Source: an uncultured Clostridia bacterium (GTDB lineage Bacteria; Bacillota; Clostridia; Oscillospirales; Acutalibacteraceae). From it: a stretch of DNA of 64,000 nt. Under the pieces are notes generated by a model that did not search any database, had not been told where the DNA came from, and saw only the letters and a program-made list of their open reading frames with translations. The first letter of the stretch is position 1. Each line of letters begins with the position of its first letter. Below are positions 42,089 to 51,696 of this stretch, in pieces. The stretch is taken from the NCBI GenBank assembly GCA_944385105.1, contig CALWVR010000007.1, forward strand, positions 1 through 64,000, in the 5' to 3' direction. A program made the translations under genes and the position numbers.

Positions 42089-43603
42089 ATGAATGGTCCT
42101 TTAATGCTTATAATAATGGATGGTTTTGGAATTTCTAAGGAAGATAAAAATAACGCTATAAAGGTAGCAAAAACAAATAATCTTGATAAAATATTTTCGC
42201 AAAATCCATTTACAACTATTAGTGCATGTGGAGAAAGTGTTGGCTTGCCAGATGGACAGATGGGAAATAGTGAAGTTGGACATACAAATATAGGAGCAGG
42301 CAGGATAGTATATCAAGAACTAACTAGAATAACAAAAGCTATAAAGAATGGAGACTTTTTTGAAAATAAAGCATTTTTATCTGCGATTGATAATGTTAAG
42401 AAAAATGATACTTCTTTGCATCTTATGGGACTTTTATCTGATGGAGGGGTCCATAGTCACGAGGAGCATCTTTATGCACTGTTAAGACTAGCAAAAGAAA
42501 AGGGTGTAAAGAAAGTGTATATACATGCCTTTTTAGATGGACGAGATACTTCGCCTACATCTGGGATAGAGTTTATTAAGAAGTGCCAGAAAATAATTAA
42601 TGATATCGGTGTTGGCAAAATTTCTACTATAATGGGAAGATATTATGCTATGGATAGGGATAAAAGATTTGATAGGACCCAAAAGGCATATGAGGCACTT
42701 GTATGTGGAATAGGTGAGCGTTGTGATGACCCGTATGTTGCTATAAAGCATTCTTATGATAATGATGTGACTGATGAATTTATAAAACCAGTTATACTTG
42801 ATAATGAAGGACGGATAAGAAAAAATGATTCTATCATATTCTTTAATTTTAGGCCAGATAGAGCTCGGCAGTTAACGCGTAGTCTTGTCGATAAAAGTTT
42901 TGACGGATTTAAACGTAAGGATGGATTTTTTAGTTTGAAGTTTATATGCATGACTAACTATGATAGCACAATAGATAATGTTGATGTGGCATTTGCTCCA
43001 GAAGATTTAAAAAATACTTTTGGAGAATATATCTCAAGAAAAGGTTTAAAACAATTAAGAATAGCAGAAACTGAAAAATATGCTCATGTTACTTTCTTTT
43101 TTAATGGGGGAAAAGAAAAGGAATATGAAAACGAAGACAGAATACTAGTTCCGTCGCCTAAGGTTGCAACCTATGATTTGAAACCTAGTATGAGTGCTTA
43201 TGAAATTACAGAAAGAGTTGAAGAGGCAATAACTTCTCTTAAGTATAATGTGATTATACTTAACTTTGCAAACTGTGATATGGTTGGGCATACTGGTGAT
43301 TTTAACGCTACCGTTAAGGCAGTAGAGACTGTTGATGTGTGCGTTGGAAGAATAATAAAAGAGATTCTTAAGACTAATGGATGTGCTATTATAACAGCAG
43401 ACCATGGAAATGCCGATAAGATGTATGATGATAGTGGGAAGCCTTTTACTGCTCATACTTTAAATCCAGTTCCATTGTGCATCGTGGGCTATGAATGTAG
43501 CCTTAAATCAGGAGGAAAGCTTGCAGATATAGCTCCTACTATGCTAGATATTTTAAATTTAGAAAAACCTCCTGAAATGAGTGGGAAAAGTTTAATAAAT
43601 TAG
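42089..43603 (+). CDS. gpmI: 2,3-bisphosphoglycerate-independent phosphoglycerate mutase
   Basis: A 504-residue two-manganese enzyme of the alkaline phosphatase superfamily. LMLIIMDGFGIS supplies the first metal ligand, and DGQMGNSEVGHTNIGAGR contains the catalytic serine of N-S-E-V-G-H. HAFLDGRDTSPTSG, FNFRPDRARQL and ITADHGNADKM supply the remaining ligands. It converts 3- to 2-phosphoglycerate. It follows tpiA by 19 bases with an AAAGGAG site. Enolase is not in the window. Confidence 0.97.
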   Translation: MNGPLMLIIMDGFGISKEDKNNAIKVAKTNNLDKIFSQNPFTTISACGESVGLPDGQMGNSEVGHTNIGAGRIVYQELTRITKAIKNGDFFENKAFLSAIDNVKKNDTSLHLMGLLSDGGVHSHEEHLYALLRLAKEKGVKKVYIHAFLDGRDTSPTSGIEFIKKCQKIINDIGVGKISTIMGRYYAMDRDKRFDRTQKAYEALVCGIGERCDDPYVAIKHSYDNDVTDEFIKPVILDNEGRIRKNDSIIFFNFRPDRARQLTRSLVDKSFDGFKRKDGFFSLKFICMTNYDSTIDNVDVAFAPEDLKNTFGEYISRKGLKQLRIAETEKYAHVTFFFNGGKEKEYENEDRILVPSPKVATYDLKPSMSAYEITERVEEAITSLKYNVIILNFANCDMVGHTGDFNATVKAVETVDVCVGRIIKEILKTNGCAIITADHGNADKMYDDSGKPFTAHTLNPVPLCIVGYECSLKSGGKLADIAPTMLDILNLEKPPEMSGKSLIN

Positions 43604-43611
43604 ATTTATAG

Positions 43612-43640
43612 AGGATGAAACTTTTGTTTCATCCTTTTAA
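43612..43640 (+). terminator. Terminator of the glycolytic run
   Basis: AGGATGAAAC (43612-43621) pairs with GTTTCATCCT (43626-43635), followed by TTTAAT. Confidence 0.88.
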
Positions 43641-43751
43641 TATGTAAATGTTTAAAAGGATAATTTTAGAGTAATATAAGATTAATGGGCAAAGAGGAGT
43701 ATATTTAAATTTATGAAGTTTTTGTTAAAGTAAATATATAATTTAATTATC

Positions 43752-43781
43752 TTGACATTATAGATAAGAAAGTGCTAAAAT
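43752..43781 (+). promoter_or_regulatory. Promoter of rnj
   Basis: A perfect TTGACA (43752-43757), an 18-bp spacer and TAAAAT (43776-43781). It gives a long leader of about 155 nt. Confidence 0.65.
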
Positions 43782-43941
43782 CAAAATAGTGTTTGTGTTC
43801 GGTTTTTGTTAAAGATATAAAATAAATATCTTTGTGATTCTGTTTTTTTGTGTAGTATTAATTTCGTCCGGCACCGTCTGCGGAACAAATTATGATAAGC
43901 ATTTGCAATATAGATTTTGAAAGTTTTGGAGGTATTTTATA
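43782..43941 (+). promoter_or_regulatory. Long 5' leader of the RNase J gene with hairpins
   Basis: AAAGATAT (about 43811-43818) can pair with ATATCTTT (about 43826-43833), followed after a few bases by a T-run. Farther on, CGTCCGGCACCGTCTGCGGA (43865-43884) is a GC-rich island in otherwise AT-rich sequence, with TCCG/CGGA able to close it. RNase genes are often controlled through their own leaders. That is inference here. Confidence 0.35.
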
Positions 43942-45894
43942 ATGGCAGAAAAAAAAGAAAAAGAAAATTCTATTAATATAAGAACTTTAAATAAGAAGTC
44001 TGAAGATTTAGGTAAGAAGCGAACATATAATTCTAAGACAAGAGGAAAGGAAATTTTGAATGTACAAAATGAAGATTTGGGCAATAAGGGAGTCACGCTA
44101 AATAAGGCTAGACCAAATAATAAGGAGTCAAATGAAAATAAAGTTGAAGAACCAAAGAAAGTAAAAAAGGCAGGTTACAATAGCAAGAATGCAGCATCTA
44201 AAAGAGCAAATAAAAAATTAAGACAACCTAAAAAATTACCCTCAATAAAGGTAGCATTTTTGGGTGGTTTAAATGAAATTGGTAAAAATATAACCTTGTT
44301 TGAATGTGAAAATGATATGTTTATTTTAGATTGTGGGATGACGTTCCCTGATGTTGAGATGTTGGGAGTAGATCTTGTTATACCAGATTTTTCTTATATA
44401 GAGAAAAACATAGACAAAATTAAGGGAATAGTATTAACGCATGGGCACGAAGACCATATAGGAGCATTACCATATTTGCTAAAAAAGGTTAATCTACCTA
44501 TATACGGAACTCCACTGACTATTGGTCTTGTTGGAGCAAAATTAAAAGAGCATGATTTATTTAATAAAGCTAAGTTGAATGTTGTAAAGCCAGGAAAAGC
44601 AGTAAAATTGGGATGTATGAACGTAGAGCTTATACATGTAAATCATTCTATACCTGATGCGGTAGGTGTAGCGATACATTCCCCAGCAGGAACGCTTGTC
44701 CATACTGGAGACTTTAAAATAGACTGTACACCAACCCAAGGTGGAATGATAGACCTTGGAAAATTTGCAAAGCTTGGCTCGGAGGGGGTACTGGCTTTAT
44801 TTGCAGACTCAACAAATGCAGAAAGACCTGGATATACAATGACAGAACAAAAGGTAATAGCTTCATTTGATCTTTTATTTAAGCAGGCCGAGAATAATAG
44901 AATTATAATAGCTTCGTTTGCTTCAAATATAGGAAGAATACAACAGATAATAAATTGTGCTGTAAAATATGGACGAAAAGTTGCTTTTTCAGGGAGAAGC
45001 ATGGTAAATTATATGTCTATAGCAAAAGAACTTGGCTTTTTTGATGTTCCAGATGGCGTGCTTATCGACATAGATTTATTAAGTAAATACCCTAAGGAGC
45101 AAACTGTATTATTAACTACAGGTAGTCAAGGAGAACCAATGTCTGCGCTTTCTAGAATGGCTTATGCTGATCATAGAAAGGTTGAAGTTGGTCCTGAAGA
45201 CTTTATTATAATCTCTGCTAATCCTATTCCGGGAAATGAAAAAATGGTTGGCTCTGTAATAAATGAATTAATGAAAAAAGGATGTACAGTTGTTTATGAA
45301 TCTATGTATGAAGTCCATGTATCAGGACATGCATGCCAAGAGGAGCTAAAGATTATGCAGGGTCTTACAAAGCCGGAATACTTTATACCTGTCCATGGTG
45401 AACAGAAACATTTAATACATCATGCAAAGATAGCTAAAGATATGGGTATGAAAGACTCTAATGTTTTTATTGGAGATATTGGGGACTTAATAGAAATTAA
45501 TCGTGACTATATGAAGAGCTTAGGAAAGGTACCAGCGGGAAGAGTATTAGTTGATGGCTTAGGGGTAGGAGATGTTGGAAGTATAGTTTTAAGAGATAGA
45601 AAACATCTTGCCCAAGATGGATTAATAGTAGTTGTGTGCACAATTGATTTTTCAAATGGATATATTGTTTCAGGGCCAGATATAGTATCGAGGGGATTTG
45701 TGTATGTAAGAGAATCTGAGCCTTTAATGGATACAGCTAAAGGTAAGGTAACTAAAGTTTTAGAGGCATGTAATAAAGAGGGAATAAGAGAATGGGGAAT
45801 AATGAAAACGAAAATAAAAGAGGAACTTTCAAGATTTTTTTATGAACAAACTAAACGTAGCCCAATGATTTTGCCTATAATTATGGAGATATAG
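43942..45894 (+). CDS. rnj: Ribonuclease J with a basic N-terminal extension
   Basis: A 650-residue RNase J (5'-3' exonuclease and endonuclease of mRNA and rRNA). The catalytic part begins near residue 101 (SIKVAFLGGLNEIGKN). It contains the metallo-beta-lactamase motif HGHEDHIGALPYLL at about 167-180, the beta-CASP blocks (FADSTNAERPGYT, FASNIGRIQQ, TTGSQGEPMSALSRMA), ANPIPGNE, and EVHVSGHACQEEL with the third metal histidine. The first 100 residues are lysine/asparagine-rich, low in complexity and absent from the core family, and may bind RNA or partners. GGAGGT lies before ATG. It is followed by gdpP, rplI and dnaB. Confidence 0.93.
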   Translation: MAEKKEKENSINIRTLNKKSEDLGKKRTYNSKTRGKEILNVQNEDLGNKGVTLNKARPNNKESNENKVEEPKKVKKAGYNSKNAASKRANKKLRQPKKLPSIKVAFLGGLNEIGKNITLFECENDMFILDCGMTFPDVEMLGVDLVIPDFSYIEKNIDKIKGIVLTHGHEDHIGALPYLLKKVNLPIYGTPLTIGLVGAKLKEHDLFNKAKLNVVKPGKAVKLGCMNVELIHVNHSIPDAVGVAIHSPAGTLVHTGDFKIDCTPTQGGMIDLGKFAKLGSEGVLALFADSTNAERPGYTMTEQKVIASFDLLFKQAENNRIIIASFASNIGRIQQIINCAVKYGRKVAFSGRSMVNYMSIAKELGFFDVPDGVLIDIDLLSKYPKEQTVLLTTGSQGEPMSALSRMAYADHRKVEVGPEDFIIISANPIPGNEKMVGSVINELMKKGCTVVYESMYEVHVSGHACQEELKIMQGLTKPEYFIPVHGEQKHLIHHAKIAKDMGMKDSNVFIGDIGDLIEINRDYMKSLGKVPAGRVLVDGLGVGDVGSIVLRDRKHLAQDGLIVVVCTIDFSNGYIVSGPDIVSRGFVYVRESEPLMDTAKGKVTKVLEACNKEGIREWGIMKTKIKEELSRFFYEQTKRSPMILPIIMEI

Positions 45895-45923
45895 GATTTT
45901 AATCATTATTAGGAGGGGTTTTT

Positions 45924-47864
45924 TTGAAAAAAAGAATTTGGACAGCTACTCCTTTATTCTTTGTTTTGGTTTCAACAATGTTTATATTTACTATTGTAAG
46001 TATATTTTTTGACAAAACGTTGTTTTTAATAGGACTTATATTGTCTAGCATTTCGGCTGCGATAGTTTTAATTTCATTGTTGAAATTTAAAAAGTACATT
46101 AGTTTTGTAGTAAATGATGCAATTAAATCCTTATCGAGTGCAGACCAATATGTACTTGAAGCTTTGCCATTTCCGGCAATTGTTGTAGGTGATAAACAGG
46201 ATGTTATTTGTACAAATTCGCTTTTTAGATGTAAAGTCAATAATGGGATTAAATCTTCGGGAGACCCTATAAGTAAATATATATCGGGAAAATCTCTTGA
46301 CTACATTTTGAAGCATAAGGGGATAGATGTTTCATATGGGGAAAAAAGGTTTACAGTTTATGGAATAAAGGTCTCGTATTCTACTGTACTTTACTTCATT
46401 GAGGATACTTATTATAAAGAGACTACTATGGAATATTTAGAAAGTCGCCCTAGTGTTGCGTTAATAGTCTTTGATAATAAAGATGAACTTTTAAGAGAAG
46501 TTAATGTTGAAGAGAGCAGTCAGGTTATAGCAAAGGTTGAGCAGACCTTGCAGAATTGGTCTAACGAAACATCAGGGATTTTAAGAAAACTTAACGATAA
46601 CCGTTATATGATGGTTATAGAGGAAAGATATGTAAAGTTGTTTGTCGAAAGAAAGTTTAGGATTCTTGAGGAAATAAGAAATATTAAAACAGATGAAAAT
46701 AGATATGCTACAATTTCAATAGGAATAGGAAGAAATGCTTCAAATTTAAAGGAAAGTGAACTTTGGGCAAAGAAAGCTCTAGATATGGCTCTTGGTAGAG
46801 GTGGGGATCAGGCAGTAATAAAGCAACAGGATACTTTTTCATTTTTTGGAGGGGTTTCTAAAGGCACAGAAAAGCTTGACAAAGTTCGAACGAGAGTTAT
46901 AGCAAATACATTATCAGAGCATATAAAGTGTAGCGATTTAGTTTTGATAATGGGACATAGAGGGTCGGATCTTGACAGTGTAGGGGCATCGATTGGGCTA
47001 TGGAGTGCAATATCTAAGGGACAAAAGGTAAAGTCAAGAGTAATAATAGATAAGAAAACAACTCTTGCTTCTTCGCTTGTTAGAATGATTGAAGAATCGA
47101 CTTCAGATGTAGTTTTTATAAGTAAAGAAACGGCACAGGAGTTTATATCTGATAAAACACTTTTAATAATAGTAGACACACATTCTCAGAACTTTGTGGA
47201 GTCAATTGATATATATAAAAGGTGTAAAAGAGTAGTAGTTATAGATCATCATAGAATGATGGTTAATCATATAGATAACGCAGTGGTGTTTTATCATGAA
47301 CCAACGGCATCTTCTTCCTCTGAGATGGTTACAGAGTTGGTTCAATATTTGGGAGAGTCAGCAATAAATAGTCAAGAGGCAGAAGCTTTGCTTGCGGGAA
47401 TCATGTTAGACACTAAGAATTTTGTCTTAAAAACAGGTGTTAGAACTTTTGAAGCTGCAGCTTTCTTAAGAAAAAAAGACGCAAATACTGTTGTTGTAAA
47501 AAGACTATTTTCTAATACTATAAATACGTATAAAGAGAAGTATCAATTGGTAGCTAATGCAGAAATATTTAATAATTGTGCCGTATCTGTAGCTCAAAAG
47601 GAATGGAAAGATATGAAATTAGCTGCAGCTCAAGCTGCAGATGAGTTACTCGACATACAGGGTGTGAGGGCATCTTTTGTGATATATCCTTATGATGGAT
47701 GTATTAATGTTTCCGCTAGGTCCTTGGGTGATGTTAATGTTCAAATCTTTATGGAGGGACTTGGAGGAGGAGGACATCAAACGATGGCTGGGGCTCAGGT
47801 TAAAGGTCTAGATATGTCTGAGACAAGGGAGAAAATTATAGAAATGATAAATAATATTGTATAA
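45924..47864 (+). CDS. gdpP: Cyclic-di-AMP phosphodiesterase GdpP
   Basis: A 646-residue membrane protein: two N-terminal helices (residues 8-55), a PAS-like domain (about 70-160), a degenerate GGDEF domain (about 170-290), then the DHH/DHHA1 phosphodiesterase. Catalytic motifs are MGHRGSDLDSVGA, IIVDTHSQ, VVVIDHHR and GGGGHQTMAGAQ. It hydrolyses c-di-AMP and so affects cell wall and potassium homeostasis. The start is TTG 45924, behind AGGAGG. The gdpP-rplI-dnaB order is conserved in Firmicutes. Confidence 0.95.
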   Translation: MKKRIWTATPLFFVLVSTMFIFTIVSIFFDKTLFLIGLILSSISAAIVLISLLKFKKYISFVVNDAIKSLSSADQYVLEALPFPAIVVGDKQDVICTNSLFRCKVNNGIKSSGDPISKYISGKSLDYILKHKGIDVSYGEKRFTVYGIKVSYSTVLYFIEDTYYKETTMEYLESRPSVALIVFDNKDELLREVNVEESSQVIAKVEQTLQNWSNETSGILRKLNDNRYMMVIEERYVKLFVERKFRILEEIRNIKTDENRYATISIGIGRNASNLKESELWAKKALDMALGRGGDQAVIKQQDTFSFFGGVSKGTEKLDKVRTRVIANTLSEHIKCSDLVLIMGHRGSDLDSVGASIGLWSAISKGQKVKSRVIIDKKTTLASSLVRMIEESTSDVVFISKETAQEFISDKTLLIIVDTHSQNFVESIDIYKRCKRVVVIDHHRMMVNHIDNAVVFYHEPTASSSSEMVTELVQYLGESAINSQEAEALLAGIMLDTKNFVLKTGVRTFEAAAFLRKKDANTVVVKRLFSNTINTYKEKYQLVANAEIFNNCAVSVAQKEWKDMKLAAAQAADELLDIQGVRASFVIYPYDGCINVSARSLGDVNVQIFMEGLGGGGHQTMAGAQVKGLDMSETREKIIEMINNIV

Positions 47865-47883
47865 TTAATTATGGAGGGTTAGT

Positions 47884-48330
47884 ATGAAAGTAATATTGTT
47901 AAATGACGTCAAAGGTAGTGGGAAAAAAGGTGAAATTGTTAATGTAGCGGATGGATACGCAAGAAACTTTTTGCTTCCAAAGAAACTTGCTCAATTGGCA
48001 ACAAATCAAGCAATAAATGAATTAGACAATGCTAAAAAGTCCATACAACATAAAAAAGATGAAGAACTTAAGAAGGCAAAGGAACAGTCTAAAATATTAG
48101 ATGGAAAGAGTGTAAAGTTGATAGCTAAGTCAGGCGAGAAAGGAAGGCTATTTGGCTCAATTACATCTAAGGAAGTAGCTGATGAAATTAATAGGGTGTA
48201 CAATGTACTTATAGATAAAAAGAAAATATCTATAGGTAGTGATATAAAATCCTTAGGTACTTATGAATGTAACATTAAACTTTATAATGGAGTGAATGCA
48301 AAAATTTTTGTCAATGTATGTAATGGATAA
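47884..48330 (+). CDS. rplI: 50S ribosomal protein L9
   Basis: A 148-residue protein of normal length. The N-terminal domain [20 protein letters not shown] with [16 protein letters not shown] is diagnostic; the long connecting helix (residues 41-75) leads to the C-terminal RNA-binding domain with [17 protein letters not shown]9 binds 23S rRNA near the L1 stalk. GGAGGG lies before ATG 47884. It is cotranscribed with gdpP and dnaB. Confidence 0.97.
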   Translation: MKVILLNDVKGSGKKGEIVNVADGYARNFLLPKKLAQLATNQAINELDNAKKSIQHKKDEELKKAKEQSKILDGKSVKLIAKSGEKGRLFGSITSKEVADEINRVYNVLIDKKKISIGSDIKSLGTYECNIKLYNGVNAKIFVNVCNG

Positions 48331-48380
48331 AACTGGTGATTTAAGGCTATTATTTTTTGTATTAAAAGGGGAAGACTAAG

Positions 48381-49748
48381 GTGGAGGACTTAAAGGTTAC
48401 TTCTGGGTATGATGGATTAAATTTACCGTTTAGTGTAGAAGCGGAACAATCTGTACTAGGAGCAATTTTGCTTGATGAGAGTTGCCTTGATAAGATAGCA
48501 GAAATATTACCAAGTGCAGACTATTTTTATTTATCTAATCATAGGCTAATTTATTCTACAATGCTAGGAATGTTTACACTTGGGAAACCAATAGATTTTG
48601 TTACTGTTGTTAATGAGTTAAAGAAAGATTCAAGCTTTGATGAGAATACAGGCAGAACATATTTACTACAATTAGCTCAAATAGTTCCATCTATAAAAAA
48701 TTCATATAATTATGCATATATTATAAGGGATAATTATGATGTAAGGATGCTTATATCAACAGCCAGAGACATTATAGAAGATGCTTCTGGTGGATTAAAT
48801 GATGCTTCTAGTTTGCTTGACTCTGCAGAACAGAAAATTTTTGATATACGTCAAGGCAAAAACATGCAAGGACTACAAAGGATAGATGAAACTGTAATTG
48901 AAACATTTGATAGACTTGATCTTTTGAATTCCGAGGAAGGAGAACATTTAGGAATAAGTACTGGAATAAGAGATTTAGATGAAACAATAACAGGATTAAA
49001 CCGTTCAGACTTAATATTGTTGGCAGCAAGACCGGGTATGGGGAAGACTAGTTTTGCACTTAATATAGCTAGGCATGCTGCAGTAAAGGAAAGAAGAAGG
49101 GTAGTATTTTTTTCTCTTGAAATGACTAAAGAACAACTTACATCAAGGCTTTTGTCTACAGAGTCTTTAGTTAGTGGAATTAAGCTTAAAACTGGAAAAC
49201 TAGCTGAAGATGAATGGATTCGGCTTATTGAAGCTGGAGATATATTATCAAAATCAGAGATATATTTTGATGATACCCCAGGAATTACTGTTCCTGAAAT
49301 GAAGGCAAAACTTAGAAGATTAAAGGGAGTAGACTTAGTTATAATAGACTATTTGCAATTAATGTCAGGTGGGCGAAGAATCGATAATCGTGTTCAAGAA
49401 ATATCTGAAATTACAAGAAATTTAAAAATTATGGCCAAAGAAATCAATGTACCTGTTGTGACACTTTCTCAACTTTCACGTGCAAGTGAGCAAAGAAGTG
49501 AGCATCGCCCAGTTCTATCAGACTTGCGAGACTCAGGGTCAATTGAACAAGATGCAGATATAGTATTATTTTTATATAGAAGTGACTACTATAGAGATAA
49601 TGAAGAAAATGATGAAGACTTTGATAAAAATAGTGGAGAATGCATAGTTGCTAAGAATCGTCATGGAGAGACAAGAGCGGTGCCACTCCATTGGCAGGGA
49701 GAGTTTATGAGATTTACTGCCAAGGAGGGAATGAATCGTGGATTTTAA
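48381..49748 (+). CDS. dnaB: Replicative DNA helicase
   Basis: A 455-residue hexameric helicase (DnaC in Bacillus naming). The N-terminal domain starts LPFSVEAEQSVLGAILLD. The RecA-like domain has Walker A AARPGMGKTSFALNIA, then FFSLEMTKEQL, Walker B VIIDYLQLMSG, VVTLSQLSRASEQR and the arginine-finger region SDLRDSGSIEQDADIV. There is no intein. The start is GTG 48381, behind AAGGGGAAG. It overlaps tilS by 11 bases. Confidence 0.97.
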   Translation: MEDLKVTSGYDGLNLPFSVEAEQSVLGAILLDESCLDKIAEILPSADYFYLSNHRLIYSTMLGMFTLGKPIDFVTVVNELKKDSSFDENTGRTYLLQLAQIVPSIKNSYNYAYIIRDNYDVRMLISTARDIIEDASGGLNDASSLLDSAEQKIFDIRQGKNMQGLQRIDETVIETFDRLDLLNSEEGEHLGISTGIRDLDETITGLNRSDLILLAARPGMGKTSFALNIARHAAVKERRRVVFFSLEMTKEQLTSRLLSTESLVSGIKLKTGKLAEDEWIRLIEAGDILSKSEIYFDDTPGITVPEMKAKLRRLKGVDLVIIDYLQLMSGGRRIDNRVQEISEITRNLKIMAKEINVPVVTLSQLSRASEQRSEHRPVLSDLRDSGSIEQDADIVLFLYRSDYYRDNEENDEDFDKNSGECIVAKNRHGETRAVPLHWQGEFMRFTAKEGMNRGF

Positions 49749-51123
49749 CTTAGAGGAGTTTGAGAATAAAATATTGTACTCAATAAAAGCATACGAAATG
49801 CTTGATAGTCGGGAAAATGTAATTCTGGCTGTATCTGGTGGGGCTGACTCGATGGCTTTACTGTATTTTTTTATAAAAAATATGAAAGATAGTGTTGAAA
49901 ATATTATAGTTGCGCATGTTAATCATTGCTTAAGGGGAACTGAATCAGACTTTGATGAAAACTTTGTTAAGAATTATTGTATAAAACATTCTTTAAATTT
50001 CAAGTGTTTGAAGGTAGATGTAAGAAAACAAGCGAGAGAAAATGGGAATGGAATAGAGGAATGTGCGCGTAATATTAGGTATGATTTTTTTAAAAAACTA
50101 TCAATGGAATATAATGCTAAAATTGCGACAGCACATACTTTATCTGACAATTCAGAGACTGTGCTACTAAATTTAGTTAGAGGTACTGGACTTTGCGGGC
50201 TTTGCGGAATTCCACCGAAAAGAGATAATATAATTAGACCTCTTTTATTTGTTAAAAGAAATGAGATTGAAAAATACTGTGAAATTTGTGGAATTAAATA
50301 TGTGACAGATAGCACAAATTTTAAGAGGGACTATGCAAGAAACAAAATTAGGTTAGATGTTATTCCTATTTTGAAGGAGATAAACCCTTCTTTTGAAGAT
50401 GTAATTCAAAGGGAAGTTTCTATATTTAGTAGAGATGAACAGTGCTTGAATAAATTATCTACTGATGAATTATTGAGGAGTAGGGTTTCAGCAAATGCTT
50501 ATGATTTGTCTATATTGATGAAGTTAAATGAATCTATAATAACAAGATGTATTAGATTAGCTATAGGAAAAGTAATCAATACAAACGTCAGTTCAAGGCA
50601 CGTAAATCTTGTTTTAAATTGTATGAAAAATGGAAAAGGTTGTGTAAATATAACTGATAGTATAACAGCTTGTGTAAGAAATGAAAAACTTGAAATTATA
50701 AACAAAGAGATTATACTTAATAATATAAACGATATTCAAATTCCGTTTAAAGAAGGAGAAATTTTTTTAAATGATAATAAAAGAATTATCGTTGAGATTT
50801 TAGATATTAAAGAATATTATATAAAATTAAAATTTAACAATTTATTGTTTTTTAATGCGCTTGATTATGATATAATATCTAAGAATTCACTTTTTAGATA
50901 CCGGAGATCAGGTGATAAATTTTGTAAGCAGGGCCGAGGAGTAACTAAGACAATAAAAAAGTTTTTTAATGAAGAAAAGATACCGATTGATGTTAGAAAT
51001 AATATCATTATGTTAGCTAATAATAATGAAATATTATGGATTCATAGATTTGGTGTTTCTGAAAAGGCAAAAGTAAAAGATAGTACTAAAAAGGTAGTTA
51101 TTATTTACTTAAAGGAGAGTTAA
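49738..51123 (+). CDS. tilS: tRNA(Ile)-lysidine synthase
   Basis: A 461-residue N-type ATP pyrophosphatase. The P-loop is VILAVSGGADSMALLYF, followed by VNHCLRG, TAHTLSDNSETVLLNL, RGTGLCGLCGIPP and RPLLFVKRNEI. The C-terminal TilS_C domain carries FRYRRSGDKF and KKFFNEEKIPIDVR. It converts C34 of tRNA-Ile(CAU) to lysidine so that the tRNA reads AUA, a codon common in this AT-rich genome. The start is GTG 49738, with AAGGAGG 10 bases upstream. Confidence 0.95.
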   Translation: MDFNLEEFENKILYSIKAYEMLDSRENVILAVSGGADSMALLYFFIKNMKDSVENIIVAHVNHCLRGTESDFDENFVKNYCIKHSLNFKCLKVDVRKQARENGNGIEECARNIRYDFFKKLSMEYNAKIATAHTLSDNSETVLLNLVRGTGLCGLCGIPPKRDNIIRPLLFVKRNEIEKYCEICGIKYVTDSTNFKRDYARNKIRLDVIPILKEINPSFEDVIQREVSIFSRDEQCLNKLSTDELLRSRVSANAYDLSILMKLNESIITRCIRLAIGKVINTNVSSRHVNLVLNCMKNGKGCVNITDSITACVRNEKLEIINKEIILNNINDIQIPFKEGEIFLNDNKRIIVEILDIKEYYIKLKFNNLLFFNALDYDIISKNSLFRYRRSGDKFCKQGRGVTKTIKKFFNEEKIPIDVRNNIIMLANNNEILWIHRFGVSEKAKVKDSTKKVVIIYLKES

Positions 51124-51124
51124 G

Positions 51125-51664
51125 ATGTTAAGAGACCTAGAAAAAGTATTAATAAATGAAGAGGTTCTTCAAAAAAAGGTAAAAGAGCTAGGGGAGAAGA
51201 TTAGCGAAGACTATAAAGGCAAGAATTTATTGATGGTAAGTGTACTTAAAGGCTCAATAGTTTTTATGGCTGATTTAATGAGAGCTATTACTGAGAAATG
51301 CCAAATAGATTTTATGTCAGTATCAAGTTATGGAAGCGGAGTCAAAACTAGTGGAGTTGTTAGAATATTAAAAGACCTTGATAGACCTCTTGAAGGTTAT
51401 GACCTTCTAATAGTTGAAGATATACTTGACAGTGGTTTAACTCTTGATTACATAATAAGTATTTTAAAAAAGAGGAATCCATTGAGTATAAAAATTTGCA
51501 CTTTACTTGATAAACCTGCAAGGAGAAAATCTAATGTGAGAGCAGATTATTTTGGCTTTGACGTTCCGGATGAATTTGTTGTTGGATATGGTCTTGATTA
51601 TGATGAAAAGTATAGGAATTTACCTTTTATAGGAGTTTTAAAGCCAGAAATATATAAAGACTAA
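51125..51664 (+). CDS. hpt: Hypoxanthine phosphoribosyltransferase
   Basis: A 179-residue type I phosphoribosyltransferase that salvages hypoxanthine and guanine with [21 protein letters not shown] holds the pyrophosphate loop, SYGSG the flexible loop, [18 protein letters not shown] the PRPP motif and [19 protein letters not shown] the base-binding end. It starts one base after the tilS stop, with AGGAG upstream. tilS-hpt-ftsH is a conserved triplet. Confidence 0.95.
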   Translation: MLRDLEKVLINEEVLQKKVKELGEKISEDYKGKNLLMVSVLKGSIVFMADLMRAITEKCQIDFMSVSSYGSGVKTSGVVRILKDLDRPLEGYDLLIVEDILDSGLTLDYIISILKKRNPLSIKICTLLDKPARRKSNVRADYFGFDVPDEFVVGYGLDYDEKYRNLPFIGVLKPEIYKD

Positions 51665-51696
51665 ATTTTGAATTAATACAAGGGAGTGAGGTCATA

